NCBI RefSeq assembly: GCF_002042885.1
Contig: NZ_MVFY01000008.1
Coordinates: 124,001 to 188,000, forward strand
Origin: Citrobacter portucalensis
GTDB taxonomy: Bacteria > Pseudomonadota > Gammaproteobacteria > Enterobacterales > Enterobacteriaceae
Reading direction: 5' to 3'
DNA length: 64,000 nt
This document shows positions 26,884 through 37,437 of this stretch, in pieces. The notes beneath the pieces are model-generated. The model was not told where the DNA came from, did no database searches, and saw only the letters and a program-made list of their open reading frames with translations. A program made the translations under genes and the position numbers. The stretch's first letter is position 1. The number at the start of each line of letters is the position of its first letter.

Positions 26884-29173
26884 ACCGCTGACGGAGTCAT
26901 CAATCCCGTCGGAAGCACTGGCAGCGGTCCCTTCCGAGCTTCCGGCAGCTACGGCTGATGATGACAGCCAACAGTTGCTGTTAAACGGCATGAGCTGCGC
27001 CAGCTGTGTTATCCGCGTACAAGATGCTCTGCAAAGCGTACCGGGTGTCACGCAGGCACGGGTAAACCTGGCGGAACGTACTGCGCTGGTAATGGGCAGT
27101 GCGTCCGCCGACCAGTTAGTGAAAGCGGTGGAAAAAGCGGGCTACGGCGCAGAAGCCATTGAAGATGATGTTAAGCGCCGCGAGCGTCAGCAAGAAACCG
27201 CCGTAGCAACCATGAAACGTTTTCGCTGGCAGGCGGCCGTCGCGCTGCTGTTGGGTATCCCTGTCATGGTATGGGGAATGATTGGCGAAAACATGATGGT
27301 CACTGCCGACAACCGCAGCCTGTGGCTGACGATTGGTCTGGCAACGCTTGCCGTGATGGTTTTCGCGGGCGGTCATTTTTACCGCAACGCGTGGAAAAGC
27401 CTGATGAACGGCACCGCGACTATGGATACGCTGGTGGCGCTGGGTACGGGGGTGGCATGGCTTTATTCCATGAGCGTCAACCTCTGGCCGCAATGGTTCC
27501 CGATGGAAGCGCGACACCTCTATTATGAAGCCAGTGCGATGATTATCGGTCTGATTAACCTCGGGCACATGCTGGAAGCGCGGGCTCGCCAGCGTTCGTC
27601 CAAAGCACTGGAAAAATTACTCGATCTGACGCCGCCGACCGCGCGTGTTGTTACTGACGAAGGTGAAAAGAACGTGCCGCTGGCAGACGTTCAGGCGGGA
27701 ATGTTGCTGCGCCTGACCACCGGTGACCGCGTTCCGGTAGATGGCGAAATCACTCAGGGCGAAGCCTGGCTGGATGAAGCCATGCTGACCGGAGAGCCTA
27801 TTCCGCAACAAAAAGGCGAAGGCGATAGCGTCCACGCCGGTACGGTCGTACAGGACGGCAGCGTGCTATTCCGCGCCAGTGCCGTTGGCAGCCACACCAC
27901 GCTTTCACGCATTATTCGTATGGTGCGCCAGGCGCAAAGCAGTAAACCGGAGATTGGCAAACTAGCCGACCGTATCTCCTCAGTGTTCGTTCCGGTCGTC
28001 GTCGTCATTGCGCTGGTGAGTGCGGCAATCTGGTATTTCTTCGGGCCGGCACCACAAATTGTTTATACGCTGGTGATTGCCACTACCGTACTGATTATTG
28101 CCTGCCCTTGTGCGCTGGGCCTGGCAACACCAATGTCGATTATTTCTGGTGTGGGCCGTGCCGCTGAGTTTGGGGTTCTGGTACGTGATGCCGATGCGCT
28201 GCAGCGTGCCAGTACGCTCGACACCGTCGTATTTGATAAAACCGGGACATTGACTGAAGGTAAACCGCAGGTTGTCGCCATCAAAACGTTTGGCAACACC
28301 GATGAAGCACTGGCAATTCGTCTGGCAGCAGCCCTTGAACAGGGATCCAGCCACCCGCTGGCCAGAGCGATACTGGACAAAGCCGGTGATGTTACGCTGC
28401 CACAGGTCAATGGTTTCCGTACGCTGCGCGGTTTAGGCGTAAGCGGTGAAACGGAAGGTCATACGCTGCTGCTGGGCAACCAGGCGCTGCTCAATGAGCA
28501 ACAGGTAGATACCACTGAAATGGAAGCTGAAATCACCGCTCAGGCATCCCAGGGTTCAACCCCGGTCCTGTTGGCGATTGATGGTAAAGCGGCTGCTCTG
28601 TTAGCGGTGCGTGATCCGCTGCGTAGCGACAGCGTGGCAGCACTTCAGCGCCTGCACCGCAACGGATATCGTCTGGTGATGCTTACCGGTGACAACCCGA
28701 CCACGGCTAACGCTATTGCCAAAGAAGCCGGTATTGATGAGGTGATTGCCGGTGTTCTGCCGGACGGTAAAGCCGAGGCGATTAAACGTCTGCAAAGCCA
28801 GGGGCGTCAGGTTGCCATGGTGGGTGACGGTATCAACGATGCACCTGCGCTGGCTCAGGCCGATGTAGGGATTGCCATGGGTGGCGGCAGCGATGTAGCG
28901 ATTGAAACCGCCGCGATTACGCTGATGCGCCATAGCCTGATGGGTGTTGCGGATGCACTGTCTATCTCCCGGGCAACGTTGCGTAATATGAAGCAGAACC
29001 TGGTCGGCGCGTTTATTTATAACAGCATCGGTATTCCCGTTGCCGCGGGGATCCTGTGGCCGTTCACCGGAACACTGCTGAATCCGGTCGTTGCCGGGGC
29101 GGCGATGGCGCTCTCCTCCATTACTGTGGTGAGCAACGCTAACCGACTGCTGCGCTTCAAACCGAAAGAGTAA
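26672..29173 (+). CDS. copA: Cu(I)-exporting P1B-type ATPase CopA
   Basis: ATG 26672 follows AAAGGAG and gives 833 residues, close to E. coli CopA. Two heavy-metal domains carry GLSCGHC (Cys14, Cys17) and GMSCASC (about 109-112). The membrane copper site CPCALG, the phosphorylation site DKTGTLT, the SSHPLA nucleotide-binding motif and GDGINDAP follow in order. CopA pumps Cu(I) to the periplasm. Codons 67-69 contain an intact slippery site that yields a short copper chaperone (separate entry). Expression is controlled by CueR. Confidence 0.97.
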   Translation: MSQTIDLTLDGLSCGHCVKRVKESLEQRPDVEQADVTVTEAHITGSASAEALIETIKQAGYGAELSHPKAKPLTESSIPSEALAAVPSELPAATADDDSQQLLLNGMSCASCVIRVQDALQSVPGVTQARVNLAERTALVMGSASADQLVKAVEKAGYGAEAIEDDVKRRERQQETAVATMKRFRWQAAVALLLGIPVMVWGMIGENMMVTADNRSLWLTIGLATLAVMVFAGGHFYRNAWKSLMNGTATMDTLVALGTGVAWLYSMSVNLWPQWFPMEARHLYYEASAMIIGLINLGHMLEARARQRSSKALEKLLDLTPPTARVVTDEGEKNVPLADVQAGMLLRLTTGDRVPVDGEITQGEAWLDEAMLTGEPIPQQKGEGDSVHAGTVVQDGSVLFRASAVGSHTTLSRIIRMVRQAQSSKPEIGKLADRISSVFVPVVVVIALVSAAIWYFFGPAPQIVYTLVIATTVLIIACPCALGLATPMSIISGVGRAAEFGVLVRDADALQRASTLDTVVFDKTGTLTEGKPQVVAIKTFGNTDEALAIRLAAALEQGSSHPLARAILDKAGDVTLPQVNGFRTLRGLGVSGETEGHTLLLGNQALLNEQQVDTTEMEAEITAQASQGSTPVLLAIDGKAAALLAVRDPLRSDSVAALQRLHRNGYRLVMLTGDNPTTANAIAKEAGIDEVIAGVLPDGKAEAIKRLQSQGRQVAMVGDGINDAPALAQADVGIAMGGGSDVAIETAAITLMRHSLMGVADALSISRATLRNMKQNLVGAFIYNSIGIPVAAGILWPFTGTLLNPVVAGAAMALSSITVVSNANRLLRFKPKE

Positions 29174-29179
29174 CCCTCT

Positions 29180-29265
29180 GCCGCATGGCGCTCACGCTTA
29201 TCCGGCCTACAAAGTGCAGGTAACATTGTAGGCTGGATAAGACGATTTCGCGTCGCCATCCGGCA
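29180..29265. repeat. REP (PU) elements after copA
   Basis: Two inverted units: TGCCGCATGGCG...TATCCGGCCTACA (29180 to about 29211) and TGTAGGCTGGATAAG...CATCCGGCA (about 29227-29265). They separate copA from ybaP and may stabilise copA mRNA. Confidence 0.88.
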
Positions 29266-29326
29266 ATTCGCGCATTGCACCTTCCCGGACCTCGCGCTAG
29301 CATGAAAGTCTACTTAGGGAGGTCGT

Positions 29327-30121
29327 ATGGATCTGTTATACCGGGTAAAAACATTTTTCACCGCGCTACGCGGCAACCACTATACCTGGCCTGCCATCGA
29401 CATTTCATTGCCCGGCAACCGCCATTTTCATCTGATTGGCAGTATTCACATGGGCAGTCGCGATATGGCACCTCTGCCTGCCAAATTACTCAAAAAACTC
29501 AACCATGCCGACGCGCTGATTGTCGAAGCGGATGTTTCCGGTGACGACGCGCCGTTTGCTAACCTTCCTACATTTGCCGCACTCGAAGAACGTATCAGCC
29601 CGGAGCAGTTAGAAAACCTGCATAAAGTCACCAACGAACTGGGCATTTCCCCATTGCTGTTATCTACTCAGCCGTTGTGGCAAATCGCCATGGTATTACA
29701 GGCGACACAGGCACAGCAGTTGGGTCTACGGGCAGAATACGGGATTGATTACCAATTGCTGAAAGCGGCAAAACAAGCGCATAAACCCGTTATCGAGTTG
29801 GAAGGCGCATCCAGTCAAATCGAGCTGTTATGTCAGTTGCCTGATAACGGACTGGCTCTGTTGGACGATACTCTGACGCACTGGCATACCAATGCCAGAT
29901 TGTTGCAACAGATGATGGGCTGGTGGCTTAAAACACCGCCACGCAATAGCGAACTGGCGCTTCCCAATACCTTTAGCCAGTCGTTGTATGACGTATTGAT
30001 GCATCAACGCAACACAGCCTGGCGCGATCGGCTCAGGGCGATGCCTGCTGGTCATTACGTCGTGGCCGTTGGCGCGCTACATCTGTACGGAGAGGGAAAT
30101 TTGCCGGAGATGTTACGGTAA
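29327..30121 (+). CDS. ybaP: TraB/GumN family protein YbaP
   Basis: A 264-residue protein, same length as E. coli YbaP, with GGAGG before the ATG. TraB/GumN motifs are clear: HLIGSIHMGS near residue 35, LIVEADVS around 65, EYGIDYQLL near 140 and VVAVGALHLYGEGN at the C-terminus. The family, related to TIKI metalloproteases, keeps two GxxH motifs and acidic residues that could bind metal. Function in enterobacteria is unknown. The stop codon TAA merges into the terminator of chiX on the other strand. Confidence 0.92.
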   Translation: MDLLYRVKTFFTALRGNHYTWPAIDISLPGNRHFHLIGSIHMGSRDMAPLPAKLLKKLNHADALIVEADVSGDDAPFANLPTFAALEERISPEQLENLHKVTNELGISPLLLSTQPLWQIAMVLQATQAQQLGLRAEYGIDYQLLKAAKQAHKPVIELEGASSQIELLCQLPDNGLALLDDTLTHWHTNARLLQQMMGWWLKTPPRNSELALPNTFSQSLYDVLMHQRNTAWRDRLRAMPAGHYVVAVGALHLYGEGNLPEMLR

Positions 30122-30202
30122 AAAAAATGGCCAATATTTCTATTGGCCCGTCAAAGAGGAATTTCATCATTATTATGATCCCAATGCTTAAAGCATCGGT
30201 GT
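30121..30202 (-). ncRNA. chiX: Small regulatory RNA ChiX (MicM/SroB)
   Basis: Read on the minus strand, the roughly 82-nt RNA starts ACACCGATGC near 30202. It carries the conserved AAATTCCTCTTTGACGGGCC and ends in the stem GGCCAATA-TTTC-TATTGGCC followed by about seven U (30127-30121). E. coli ChiX lies at the same place between ybaP and ybaK, with near-identical 3' half and terminator. ChiX is an Hfq-dependent sRNA that represses the chitoporin gene chiP and dpiB and is itself destroyed by pairing with chb mRNA. Its last bases overlap the ybaP stop codon. Confidence 0.93.
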
Positions 30203-30208
30203 AGTTCG

Positions 30209-30237
30209 ATTGTCGCTCAAAGTCATCATCCTGCCAA
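30209..30237 (-). promoter_or_regulatory. chiX promoter
   Basis: On the minus strand TTGGCA (30237-30232) and GACAAT (30214-30209) are separated by 17 bp; the -10 ends 7 bases before the predicted ChiX 5' end. This fits a constitutive sigma-70 promoter. Confidence 0.7.
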
Positions 30238-30268
30238 TACTATTGCGCAAGATGGTACTATTTTTTAG

Positions 30269-30802
<534 letters not shown>

Positions 30803-30817
30803 GCGGTTATAGAATGA

Positions 30818-30848
30818 TTGCCTGATGGCGCGCAGCTTTAAGGCCTAC
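30818..30848. repeat. Degenerate REP-like unit after ybaK
   Basis: TTGCCTGATGGCGCGCAGC followed by TTTAAGGCCTACAAA resembles a single worn REP unit. Confidence 0.5.
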
Positions 30849-30883
30849 AAACCGAATACTCAACAGGGCGTTATTGGTGAAGG

Positions 30884-30982
30884 CAGTTTGGACTCGGCCA
30901 GCGCGCAGGAACCGGAGCGTACATGTAGTACGTGAGGATTCCGAGCACTGCCCGCGTTCAAAATGGCGAACAAAATAGCCCT
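30884..30982 (-). repeat. 99-bp intergenic repeat, copy 1 (3' end of ushA)
   Basis: This 99-bp stretch matches 45410-45508 at 84 of 99 positions without gaps. It contains CGTAC-ATGTA-GTACG inside a longer imperfect hairpin bounded by GGAACC and GGATTCC. It begins one base after the ushA stop codon in the minus direction, so it would form the 3' UTR of ushA. Related elements are, from memory, scattered in E. coli intergenic regions; I do not assign a name. Confidence 0.8.
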
Positions 30983-30983
30983 G

Positions 30984-32636
30984 TTACTGCCAGGTAACTT
31001 CACCCCTCGGCTCATACACACTGGCATCCAGCGGTGAGTTCTTCTGCACAAACTCTTTCAGTACTTCCGCATCAATAAACCCGGTATTCACATAGCCTGG
31101 TTTGTTATCAATTCGCGGATAGCCATCGCCGCCGGTTGCGTTGAAGCTTAGCGTTGCCATACGATAGTTTTTGGCTGGGTCAACGGGTTCGCCCTTGATT
31201 TTCAAATCGTTAAGCTTGCCGTCTTTCGCCACAAAGCTGACGTTGGCAAACTGTGGATAGGCCCCGGAGTCCGGCTTCATTTGCGCCACGGCGGTCAGAT
31301 AGTCAATCACCTCTTTCCCGCTCATGTCGGCATACACCACGATGTTTCCGAACGGCTGTACTTTCAGCACGCTCTTATAAGTGATATCGCCGCCTTCGAT
31401 GGAATCACGGATGCCACCGCCGCTCATCACGCCAAAATCAGCGCTGGTTCGCGCCATTTGCGCAGCCAGCAGCAAATGTCCCATGTTGGTCTGCACGAAA
31501 CGGACTTTGCTTCGGTCGCCTTCGAGGCGCGCATTGACGCTACCTATTTTCACGTCGAGCTGCGCTTTACCTTTATTCTGGAACGGCGTCAGCAGCGAGA
31601 GCATTTGCTGATTTTCAGCTATTTCCGGGGTGTAGAGTACGCGCTCACTTTTACCGTTGTCCCAAGTCACTTTTTTCTTCAGGTTGACGGGTATGAGCTG
31701 GTAGTTGACCATTTTCATTTCGCCGTTACGGAACTCAAAGTCCGCCCGGCCCACATATTTCCCCCACTCGTGTGCCTGCACAATCCAGATCCCATTTTGC
31801 TTGTCTGGCGCACACGGCGTACCCGGTACGTAATCAACCTGCTTCTTGTTCTCTGAAGCCATACACACCGGATCCTGCGAGTGACCACCTACAATCATCG
31901 CCAGCGATCCCGCCGGCAGGCTACGCGCCATTTCGACATCGCCAGGGGCGTTCGAGCCGTGGTTGCCGTTGTCATAATGTCCCATATGGGTGGTCGCGAT
32001 AATGATGTCTGGCTTTTCACCCATATTCAGTTCCTGGATAACCAGTTTGGCTTCATCAGCAGGTTTACGGAACTCAATATCGGTAAAGAACTCGGGGTTG
32101 CCTATTTTCGCCGTATCGTCGGTGGTTAAACCGAGTACGGCAATTTTTAAATCCTGGCGCTTAAAGAGGGCCCACGGCTTAAACAAACGCTCGCCAGTGC
32201 TTTTCTGATAGATATTGGCCGAGAGAAACGGGAATTTGGACCATTTTTCCTGCTGACGCAATACGGTCATGGGATTATCAAACTCGTGGTTTCCGACCGC
32301 CATCGCGTCATAGCCAATCAGGTTCATCCCACGAAAATCAGGTTCCGCATCCTGCAGATCGGACTCCGGTACGCCGGTATTAATGTCGCCACCGGAAAGC
32401 AGCAGTACGCTGCCCCCTTCCTCTGCCACCTCTTTACGAATACCGTCCACCAGCGTTTTTTGCGCCGCCAGTCCGTATTCTCCGTATTCGCTGCGCCAGA
32501 AGTGACCGTGATGATCGTTGGTATGCAGAATGGTAATTTTGTAGGTTTTATCTTTTTCGTACGCTTGTGCAGGCTGACCTGCCAGCGTAAATGCGGCTAA
32601 TAACGCCAGCGCCACGCCCCGTTTTAAAAACTTCAT
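30984..32636 (-). CDS. ushA: Bifunctional UDP-sugar hydrolase/5'-nucleotidase
   Basis: A 550-residue periplasmic enzyme with signal peptide ending GQPAQA. Metallophosphoesterase motifs ILHTNDHHGHFW, GGDINTG, GNHEFDNP, ATTHMGHYDNG and GGHSQDP build the dinuclear metal site in the N-terminal domain. The C-terminal substrate domain (about 360-550) contains GGGIRDSI and FNATGGDGYP. It hydrolyses UDP-glucose and nucleotides so that nucleosides can be salvaged. Length equals E. coli UshA. It is divergent from fsr and carries the 99-bp repeat right after its stop. Confidence 0.97.
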   Translation of the reverse strand: MKFLKRGVALALLAAFTLAGQPAQAYEKDKTYKITILHTNDHHGHFWRSEYGEYGLAAQKTLVDGIRKEVAEEGGSVLLLSGGDINTGVPESDLQDAEPDFRGMNLIGYDAMAVGNHEFDNPMTVLRQQEKWSKFPFLSANIYQKSTGERLFKPWALFKRQDLKIAVLGLTTDDTAKIGNPEFFTDIEFRKPADEAKLVIQELNMGEKPDIIIATTHMGHYDNGNHGSNAPGDVEMARSLPAGSLAMIVGGHSQDPVCMASENKKQVDYVPGTPCAPDKQNGIWIVQAHEWGKYVGRADFEFRNGEMKMVNYQLIPVNLKKKVTWDNGKSERVLYTPEIAENQQMLSLLTPFQNKGKAQLDVKIGSVNARLEGDRSKVRFVQTNMGHLLLAAQMARTSADFGVMSGGGIRDSIEGGDITYKSVLKVQPFGNIVVYADMSGKEVIDYLTAVAQMKPDSGAYPQFANVSFVAKDGKLNDLKIKGEPVDPAKNYRMATLSFNATGGDGYPRIDNKPGYVNTGFIDAEVLKEFVQKNSPLDASVYEPRGEVTWQ

Positions 32637-32810
32637 ATTTCTCTCCCTGAGCCAAAATCAACGACTGAAATTACAATGATATGAAATAATAGTCGAAAAT
32701 GTTTTCAGAAATGAGACTTCCTTCAAACACCTTCCGCAGGTATGTTAGTCAGGTAATAATAACAAAATAGATTACCCTCATAATCGCAACCCAAACAGAA
32801 GTGACTTTCT

Positions 32811-34031
32811 ATGGCAATAAGTGAACCAACCCAGCCTGTGGCTGGCGCGTCAGCGTCGGTTGCTAAAGCACGCACCTCATTTGGCATTTTAGGAGCGATC
32901 AGTCTCTCCCATCTGCTAAACGATATGATTCAGTCGCTGATCCTGGCGATTTATCCGCTATTGCAGTCAGAGTTCTCGCTAACGTTCATGCAGATCGGGA
33001 TGATCACCCTAACCTTCCAGCTTGCTTCCTCGCTGCTGCAACCGGTGGTGGGTTACTGGACGGACAAATACCCGATGCCGTGGTCGCTGCCCATAGGGAT
33101 GTGCTTCACGCTGAGCGGGCTTGTTTTGCTGGCTATGGCCGGCAGCTTCCATATGGTGTTGCTCGCCGCGGCGCTGGTTGGCACCGGCTCTTCGGTATTT
33201 CATCCGGAATCGTCCCGCGTGGCACGCATGGCCTCCGGCGGTCGTCACGGCCTGGCACAGTCAATTTTCCAGGTTGGCGGCAACTTCGGCAGCTCTCTGG
33301 GACCCTTGCTGGCAGCTGTCATCATCGCGCCATATGGTAAGGGTAATGTGGCCTGGTTTGTTCTGGCTGCGTTATTAGCGATTGTCGTCCTGGCACAAAT
33401 CAGCCGTTGGTATGCCGCGCAGCATCGGATGAGTAAAGGAAAACCGAAAGTCGCCATCGTCAATCCGTTACCGCGCAATAAAGTGGTGCTGGCGGTAAGC
33501 ATCCTGCTGGTGCTGATTTTCTCCAAATACTTCTATATGGCGAGCATCAGCAGCTATTACACCTTTTATCTGATGCAAAAATTCGGATTATCGGTACAAA
33601 ACGCCCAGTTTCACCTGTTTGCCTTCCTGTTTGCCGTCGCGGCCGGGACGGTGATTGGCGGACCATTAGGCGATAAAATTGGCAGAAAATATGTTATTTG
33701 GGGGTCTATCCTCGGCGTTGCGCCATTTACCCTCGTTTTACCCTACGCAACGCTGGAATGGACCGGGATTTTAACCGTGATCATTGGTTTTATCCTCGCA
33801 TCGGCGTTTTCTGCTATTTTGGTCTACGCGCAGGAGCTGCTTCCTGGGCGTATCGGCATGGTTTCTGGGCTATTTTTCGGTTTTGCCTTCGGCATGGGCG
33901 GCTTGGGAGCCGCGGTGTTAGGGCTGATAGCCGACCATACCAGCATCGATTTGGTCTACAAAATATGTGCTTTCCTGCCACTTCTGGGGATACTGACCAT
34001 ATTCTTACCTGATAACCGACACAAAGCCTGA
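32811..34031 (+). CDS. fsr: Fosmidomycin resistance MFS efflux protein
   Basis: A 406-residue, 12-helix major facilitator protein, same length as E. coli Fsr. The N-terminal SLSHLLNDMIQSL, the GYWTDKYPMPW loop between helices 2 and 3 and GGPLGDKIGRKYVIWGS between helices 8 and 9 are the expected conserved loops. Overexpression in E. coli exports fosmidomycin; the natural substrate is not settled. A strong hairpin follows. Confidence 0.95.
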   Translation: MAISEPTQPVAGASASVAKARTSFGILGAISLSHLLNDMIQSLILAIYPLLQSEFSLTFMQIGMITLTFQLASSLLQPVVGYWTDKYPMPWSLPIGMCFTLSGLVLLAMAGSFHMVLLAAALVGTGSSVFHPESSRVARMASGGRHGLAQSIFQVGGNFGSSLGPLLAAVIIAPYGKGNVAWFVLAALLAIVVLAQISRWYAAQHRMSKGKPKVAIVNPLPRNKVVLAVSILLVLIFSKYFYMASISSYYTFYLMQKFGLSVQNAQFHLFAFLFAVAAGTVIGGPLGDKIGRKYVIWGSILGVAPFTLVLPYATLEWTGILTVIIGFILASAFSAILVYAQELLPGRIGMVSGLFFGFAFGMGGLGAAVLGLIADHTSIDLVYKICAFLPLLGILTIFLPDNRHKA

Positions 34032-34037
34032 TTTTCT

Positions 34038-34064
34038 GACGGCCAAAAGTAAATTTTGGCCGTC
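34038..34064 (+). terminator. Hairpin terminator after fsr
   Basis: GACGGCCAAAA (34038-34048) pairs with TTTTGGCCGTC (34054-34064) in an 11-bp perfect stem around GTAAA. The stem itself supplies A and U runs; the following ATTACTT is only partly U-rich. Confidence 0.7.
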
Positions 34065-34256
34065 ATTACTTGCAGTAGCCATCAGCCTTTACCTCTCACA
34101 TATCACCGTACTTTTCCGATCCGTGCTTTTTTACGCTTAAAATCCCGTTTTCTTCAAAATTCAACAATTATTCATAAACATAAACATTAAAATTGTCATA
34201 AACTATTACTCGTAGTTTGGGTTTTCAGGATCATCACAGCAACCAAAGGAGACGGA

Positions 34257-35936
34257 ATGCATCACGCCACCCCGCTTATCACCACCATTGTCGGCGGCCT
34301 TGTGCTCGCTTTTATATTAGGCATGATTGCCAATAAACTGCGTATTTCTCCTCTGGTGGGATATCTGTTAGCGGGCGTTCTGGCCGGTCCATTTACACCT
34401 GGTTTTGTTGCTGATACTAAGCTCGCGCCTGAGCTGGCCGAGCTTGGCGTTATTCTGCTGATGTTTGGCGTGGGGCTGCACTTTTCATTGAAGGATTTGA
34501 TGGCGGTAAAGTCTATCGCCATTCCCGGCGCGATTGCCCAGATAGCAGTGGCAACGCTGCTGGGTATGGCGCTTTCAGCCGTATTAGGCTGGTCGCTGAT
34601 GGTGGGGATCGTGTTTGGTCTGTGTCTTTCAACCGCCAGTACCGTGGTGCTACTGCGCGCGCTTGAAGAACGACAGCTCATTGACAGCCAGCGCGGGCAA
34701 ATTGCCATTGGCTGGTTGATTGTCGAAGATCTGATGATGGTGCTGACGCTGGTTCTCCTGCCAGCCGTCGCCGGGATGCTGGAAAAAGAAGACGTCGGCT
34801 TCGCCTCGCTGGCCGTCGATATGGGCATTACCATCGGTAAGGTGGTGGCGTTTATCGCGATTATGATGCTGGTGGGTCGTCGCCTGGTACCGTGGATTAT
34901 GGCCCGCAGCGCCGCAACCGGTTCACGCGAACTGTTTACCCTCTCAGTCCTCGCCCTCGCCTTAGGTATCGCCTTTGGCGCAGTAGAGCTGTTCGATGTC
35001 TCCTTTGCGCTGGGCGCGTTCTTCGCCGGTATGGTGCTGAATGAATCTGAACTAAGCCACCGTGCGGCGCATGATACTCTGCCGCTGCGCGATGCGTTCG
35101 CCGTGCTGTTCTTCGTTTCCGTCGGGATGCTGTTCGATCCGTTAGTTCTGATCCAGCAGCCGTTGGCGGTACTGGGCACGCTGGCGATTATCATCTTTGG
35201 TAAATCCCTTGCAGCCTATTTCCTGGTGCGCCTGTTTGGTCACTCCCAACGCACGGCGCTCACCATTGCCACCAGCCTGGCGCAGATTGGTGAATTTGCC
35301 TTTATCCTGGCGGGTCTGGGAATGGCGTTAAACCTGCTGCCGCAGGCCGGACAGAATCTGGTGCTGGCCGGGGCAATCCTGTCCATCATGCTCAACCCGG
35401 TGCTGTTTGCGGTGTTAGAAAAATACCTCGCCAAAACAGAAACGCTGGAGGAGCAGACGCTGGAAGAGGCTATCGAAGAAGAGAAGCAAATTCCGGTGGA
35501 TATCTGCAATCATGCCTTACTGGTTGGCTTTGGTCGCGTCGGCAGCCTGCTGGGTGAGAAATTGATGGCTGCGGGGATCCCGCTGGTGGTGATCGAAACC
35601 TCACGTACCCGGGTGGATGAACTGCGCGAGCGTGGGATCCGCGCGGTACTGGGAAATGCCGCCAACGAAGAGATTATGAATCTGGCGCATCTGGATTGCG
35701 CGCGCTGGCTGCTGCTGACCATTCCCAATGGTTATGAAGCGGGTGAAATTGTCGCTTCCGCACGTGAGAAATGCCCGTCGATTGAGATTATCGCCCGCGC
35801 GCATTATGACGATGAGGTGGAATATATTACCGAACGCGGCGCCAACCAGGTCGTCATGGGTGAGCGTGAAATCGCCCGCACCATGCTGGAGCTGATTGAA
35901 ACGCCGCCTGCAGGTGAAGTTGCTACGGCCAGTTAA
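34257..35936 (+). CDS. ybaL: KefB-type monovalent cation:proton antiporter YbaL
   Basis: A 559-residue CPA2-family transporter with GGAG before the ATG. The first about 390 residues hold 12-13 membrane helices, including LLMFGVGLHFSLKDLM and ALGAFFAGMVLNES. After a charged linker, an RCK-N/NAD-binding domain begins at about residue 418 with HALLVGFGRVGSLLGEKL. This resembles Kef glutathione-gated potassium efflux systems, but YbaL lacks a described ancillary protein here. Substrate is inferred to be K+ or a related cation. Confidence 0.92.
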   Translation: MHHATPLITTIVGGLVLAFILGMIANKLRISPLVGYLLAGVLAGPFTPGFVADTKLAPELAELGVILLMFGVGLHFSLKDLMAVKSIAIPGAIAQIAVATLLGMALSAVLGWSLMVGIVFGLCLSTASTVVLLRALEERQLIDSQRGQIAIGWLIVEDLMMVLTLVLLPAVAGMLEKEDVGFASLAVDMGITIGKVVAFIAIMMLVGRRLVPWIMARSAATGSRELFTLSVLALALGIAFGAVELFDVSFALGAFFAGMVLNESELSHRAAHDTLPLRDAFAVLFFVSVGMLFDPLVLIQQPLAVLGTLAIIIFGKSLAAYFLVRLFGHSQRTALTIATSLAQIGEFAFILAGLGMALNLLPQAGQNLVLAGAILSIMLNPVLFAVLEKYLAKTETLEEQTLEEAIEEEKQIPVDICNHALLVGFGRVGSLLGEKLMAAGIPLVVIETSRTRVDELRERGIRAVLGNAANEEIMNLAHLDCARWLLLTIPNGYEAGEIVASAREKCPSIEIIARAHYDDEVEYITERGANQVVMGEREIARTMLELIETPPAGEVATAS

Positions 35937-35943
35937 TGTCCGT

Positions 35944-35978
35944 GCCGGATAGCGTTATCGCTTATCCGGCCTATACAA
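35944..35978. repeat. Single REP unit between ybaL and gsk
   Basis: GCCGGATAGCGTTATCGC and TTATCCGGCCTATACAA form one REP palindrome in the 45-bp gap between the two convergent genes. Confidence 0.85.
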
Positions 35979-35981
35979 GAT

Positions 35982-37286
35982 TTAACGGTCCCAGTACGAC
36001 TCTTCGAGACTGTCTTCACGTTCCGGCAAACCGCGCGTCAGGCGCGGTGAATGCTGGTTCAGCACCTGATAACTCACGCGATTAGCATACTTACACACCT
36101 GGGCTAACGACGAATAGGTCAGCCAGGTGAACTTGTGCTTGCTGGAGTTAGGCACGTTGCTGCGGTGATAGCTGTTGGCGGTAATATCATGCAGCAATGC
36201 CGCCAGCGCGCCGTCACCTGCGCCGTTGGTGTTCATTATCTTTTCAGGTCCGCCCATATACGGTGCGATGTGCGAATACACGCGCAGCGGATTGGTACAG
36301 TCTTTATGGCGCATGGCGCGGCTGAATTCGTACTGATTAAATTCGGCAATAGCACCAGGGAGCAGAGGATGCTGGGTTTTACGTTTCACTTCTTCTTCCG
36401 TAAAGCCCGCCATATACAGACCCGCCGGACCCGCAGTGCACAGCACCAGATCCACCCAATCCAGCGCCTTGTCAGACGCCAGCAGCGGGTCGTTTTCGCC
36501 GGTCAGCGCTTCAGCCTCTTCTTCATTCATCGCCAGAATAGAGACATGCTCTTTGAGGAACGCCTGCCACCACTGCGGGTTATCGGCAATGACGAATTTG
36601 GTGCCCAGGGTCAGAACCACCGGCACATTGTGCTTTTTGGCGTATTCAATCGCCTTCATGGTCGCTTCCGGCATCGGCTCACCCGGTTCGCAGCGCACCA
36701 GATAAGACGTCAGCACCAGCGCGGACGCTCCGGCAATCACCGATTCAGGGATGCTATCCGCCCGTAGCTTATTCATATGCCCAGGGCTGATTGCGAAGGT
36801 ACGCTCACCTGACTCGCCAATCAGCGTAAAGCAGCGGCCAATCGGTCCGTTAACGCCTTGCAGGTAGTTCAGGTCGGTACGGCTGGAGGTATTGCATAAA
36901 TAGCGGTACGCATAGCTGCCAATCTCGATATTGCTGCACATCACGCCCAGCAGCACCGAGCGGTCATCCGCCAGTACAGAGTAGTTGTGCATCGTGTTAC
37001 CGATAGTACCGCCCGCAAACTGATGGGTGATCAAGTTTTCACGCACCAGTTCCTGGTAGAGCGCTTCTGCGACATCATCGGCAATCACCAGAGAATGCCC
37101 GGCGCTTAATCCATAACGTTTTACAAAGTCATCATCCACTTTGGCTTCAATATCCACCAGCGTCTGGTCGATGCCCACCACCCAGGCTGCGCTGGTTTCA
37201 TTTTCTGGCTGAATTTGTTGCAGCAACGGATCGCGCGCGCTGACGGGAAAATAGTGTTTGGATTTGCGTTTACCGGGAAATTTCAT
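35982..37286 (-). CDS. gsk: Inosine-guanosine kinase
   Basis: A 434-residue PfkB-family sugar/nucleoside kinase, equal in length to the E. coli enzyme. HQFAGGTIGNTMHNYSVLAD near residue 90 forms the substrate-binding glycine pair, and NTNGAGDGALAALLH around 340-354 contains the catalytic aspartate and anion hole. It phosphorylates guanosine and inosine to GMP and IMP in purine salvage. It is transcribed alone on the minus strand, divergent from aes. Confidence 0.96.
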   Translation of the reverse strand: MKFPGKRKSKHYFPVSARDPLLQQIQPENETSAAWVVGIDQTLVDIEAKVDDDFVKRYGLSAGHSLVIADDVAEALYQELVRENLITHQFAGGTIGNTMHNYSVLADDRSVLLGVMCSNIEIGSYAYRYLCNTSSRTDLNYLQGVNGPIGRCFTLIGESGERTFAISPGHMNKLRADSIPESVIAGASALVLTSYLVRCEPGEPMPEATMKAIEYAKKHNVPVVLTLGTKFVIADNPQWWQAFLKEHVSILAMNEEEAEALTGENDPLLASDKALDWVDLVLCTAGPAGLYMAGFTEEEVKRKTQHPLLPGAIAEFNQYEFSRAMRHKDCTNPLRVYSHIAPYMGGPEKIMNTNGAGDGALAALLHDITANSYHRSNVPNSSKHKFTWLTYSSLAQVCKYANRVSYQVLNQHSPRLTRGLPEREDSLEESYWDR

Positions 37287-37437
37287 GGTCGATTTTACGG
37301 GTGGTTAACTGAGCGAAGCATGGTAACACATTCCCTGCCACGCATGCGATGCGGCGCTAAGTTTCAATATCAGACGGTGAGATCGCAGTTTATACGGGAT
37401 TAATTTCTACAATAACTCACCTTCACAAGGAGCATTT

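Noticed and set aside
29174..29326. CRISPR-like repeats after copA
   Set aside because: The repeated pieces are inverted REP units, not evenly spaced direct repeats.
34262..35194. A 310-codon open frame antisense to ybaL
   Set aside because: Serine and proline-rich composition is typical of the reverse strand of a hydrophobic membrane protein; no start signal and no recognisable domain.
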